Below, piece after piece: positions 5,613 through 5,939 of a stretch of 5,939 nucleotides of DNA (positions within the stretch are counted from its first letter, which is position 1; each line of letters starts with the position of its first letter). The stretch covers positions 1 to 5,939 of the forward strand of contig NZ_CALKTS010000146.1 of assembly GCF_937997595.1 (NCBI RefSeq). The letters are read 5' to 3'. Below the pieces are notes generated by a model. The model was given only the letters and a program-made list of their open reading frames with translations. It was not told the DNA's origin and searched no databases. This stretch comes from an uncultured Campylobacter sp. GTDB lineage: Bacteria > Campylobacterota > Campylobacteria > Campylobacterales > Campylobacteraceae. Position numbers and translations under genes: made by a program.

Positions 5613-5939
5613 ATGGATTATTTCAAGCCATTTTTAGTAAAGATCGCAGGGCGCGCCAGAGAGGACGATCACACGAGCGCGCACGAGTAGATCATCGCTC
5701 CGCTACTGCAAAACGCGCTCGCCGCCTACGTCTATAACGGGCGCAAAGATATTATCATGGGAGCCTTCGGTAGCGTGGAGCACCCGTTAAATTTGAGCGA
5801 GTTTAGTTTTCTCGTGCGCGAGCGGGGCAAATTTCGCCTCGATCTAGCGCGCGAATGCGTAAACGGCGCCGAGATCTTTTGGAGCGCTTGCAGTTTTAGG
5901 CGCGGCTCGGTCGTTGTTTTGCTTGATGGCGAGTTTGAT
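5613..5939 (+). pseudogene. Unrecognised gene with in-frame TAG at codon 26 (cut by right edge)
   Basis: The frame opens MDYFKPFLVKIAGRAREDDH after a strong ribosome-binding site, meets TAG at 5688-5690, then continues in the same frame for 83 codons with no stop to the window end. Codon use before and after the TAG looks alike and resembles neighbouring genes. The downstream part includes ALAAYVYNGRKDIIMGAFG and FSFLVRERGKFRLDLAR. I do not recognise the family; the mixture of charged and hydrophobic residues suggests a soluble globular protein. An in-frame ATG at 5757 (M49) could restart translation but has only a weak upstream site. A single CAG-to-TAG or GAG-to-TAG change would explain the break. 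Alternatives are a sequencing error, stop-codon readthrough, or two short genes, the last being less likely. Confidence 0.65.

Noticed and set aside
5688..5690. TAG as a deliberately recoded codon
   Set aside because: No recoding hairpin or known UAG-recoding context is visible, and the other minus-strand gene here (the TPR gene) uses TAG as an ordinary stop at 1131-1133.

Overview
The window looks like ordinary chromosome from a Campylobacter-type epsilonproteobacterium with about half G+C by eye, which would fit one of the GC-richer (for example oral) species better than C. jejuni. The reasons are the gene content and order, and the very frequent word AAATTT. From memory, C. jejuni has the same block: rnc, rnhA and a TPR membrane protein on one strand, diverging from dnaG. 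Species cannot be settled from the sequence alone.

Layout. The minus-strand block reads leftward from about 2156. It begins with a membrane-anchored TPR protein ending in a four-cysteine zinc ribbon, an architecture like E. coli LapB/YciM. rnhA (RNase HI) follows and overlaps it by 23 bases. After a 402-base non-coding gap holding a terminator-like hairpin and nested inverted repeats comes the 5' part of rnc (RNase III), cut by the left edge. The plus-strand block begins at 2217 with dnaG (primase, 719 residues). Nine bases later comes a PP-loop ATPase with three candidate cysteines and an NFACT-R-like tail, probably an RNA-thiolation enzyme. A 243-base gap without a confident gene precedes an unrecognised gene with a strong ribosome-binding site. 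That gene carries an in-frame TAG at codon 26 and stays open in the same frame to the right edge.

How the genes fit together. The two blocks share a compact divergent promoter region (2157-2216) with two consensus TATAAT boxes only 12 bases apart in opposite orientation. The dnaG box lies so close to the ATG that the dnaG message is probably leaderless. Primase, RNase HI and RNase III concern RNA made or removed during replication and RNA processing, and the PP-loop protein probably modifies tRNA, so the neighbourhood is broadly one of RNA and replication housekeeping.

Most notable points: 43 copies of AAATTT by hand count, concentrated in non-coding DNA and in two low-complexity insertions of DnaG; those insertions themselves; the LapB-like protein; the divergent promoter pair; and the TAG-interrupted gene. 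I see no defence system, mobile element, CRISPR array or tRNA/rRNA gene.
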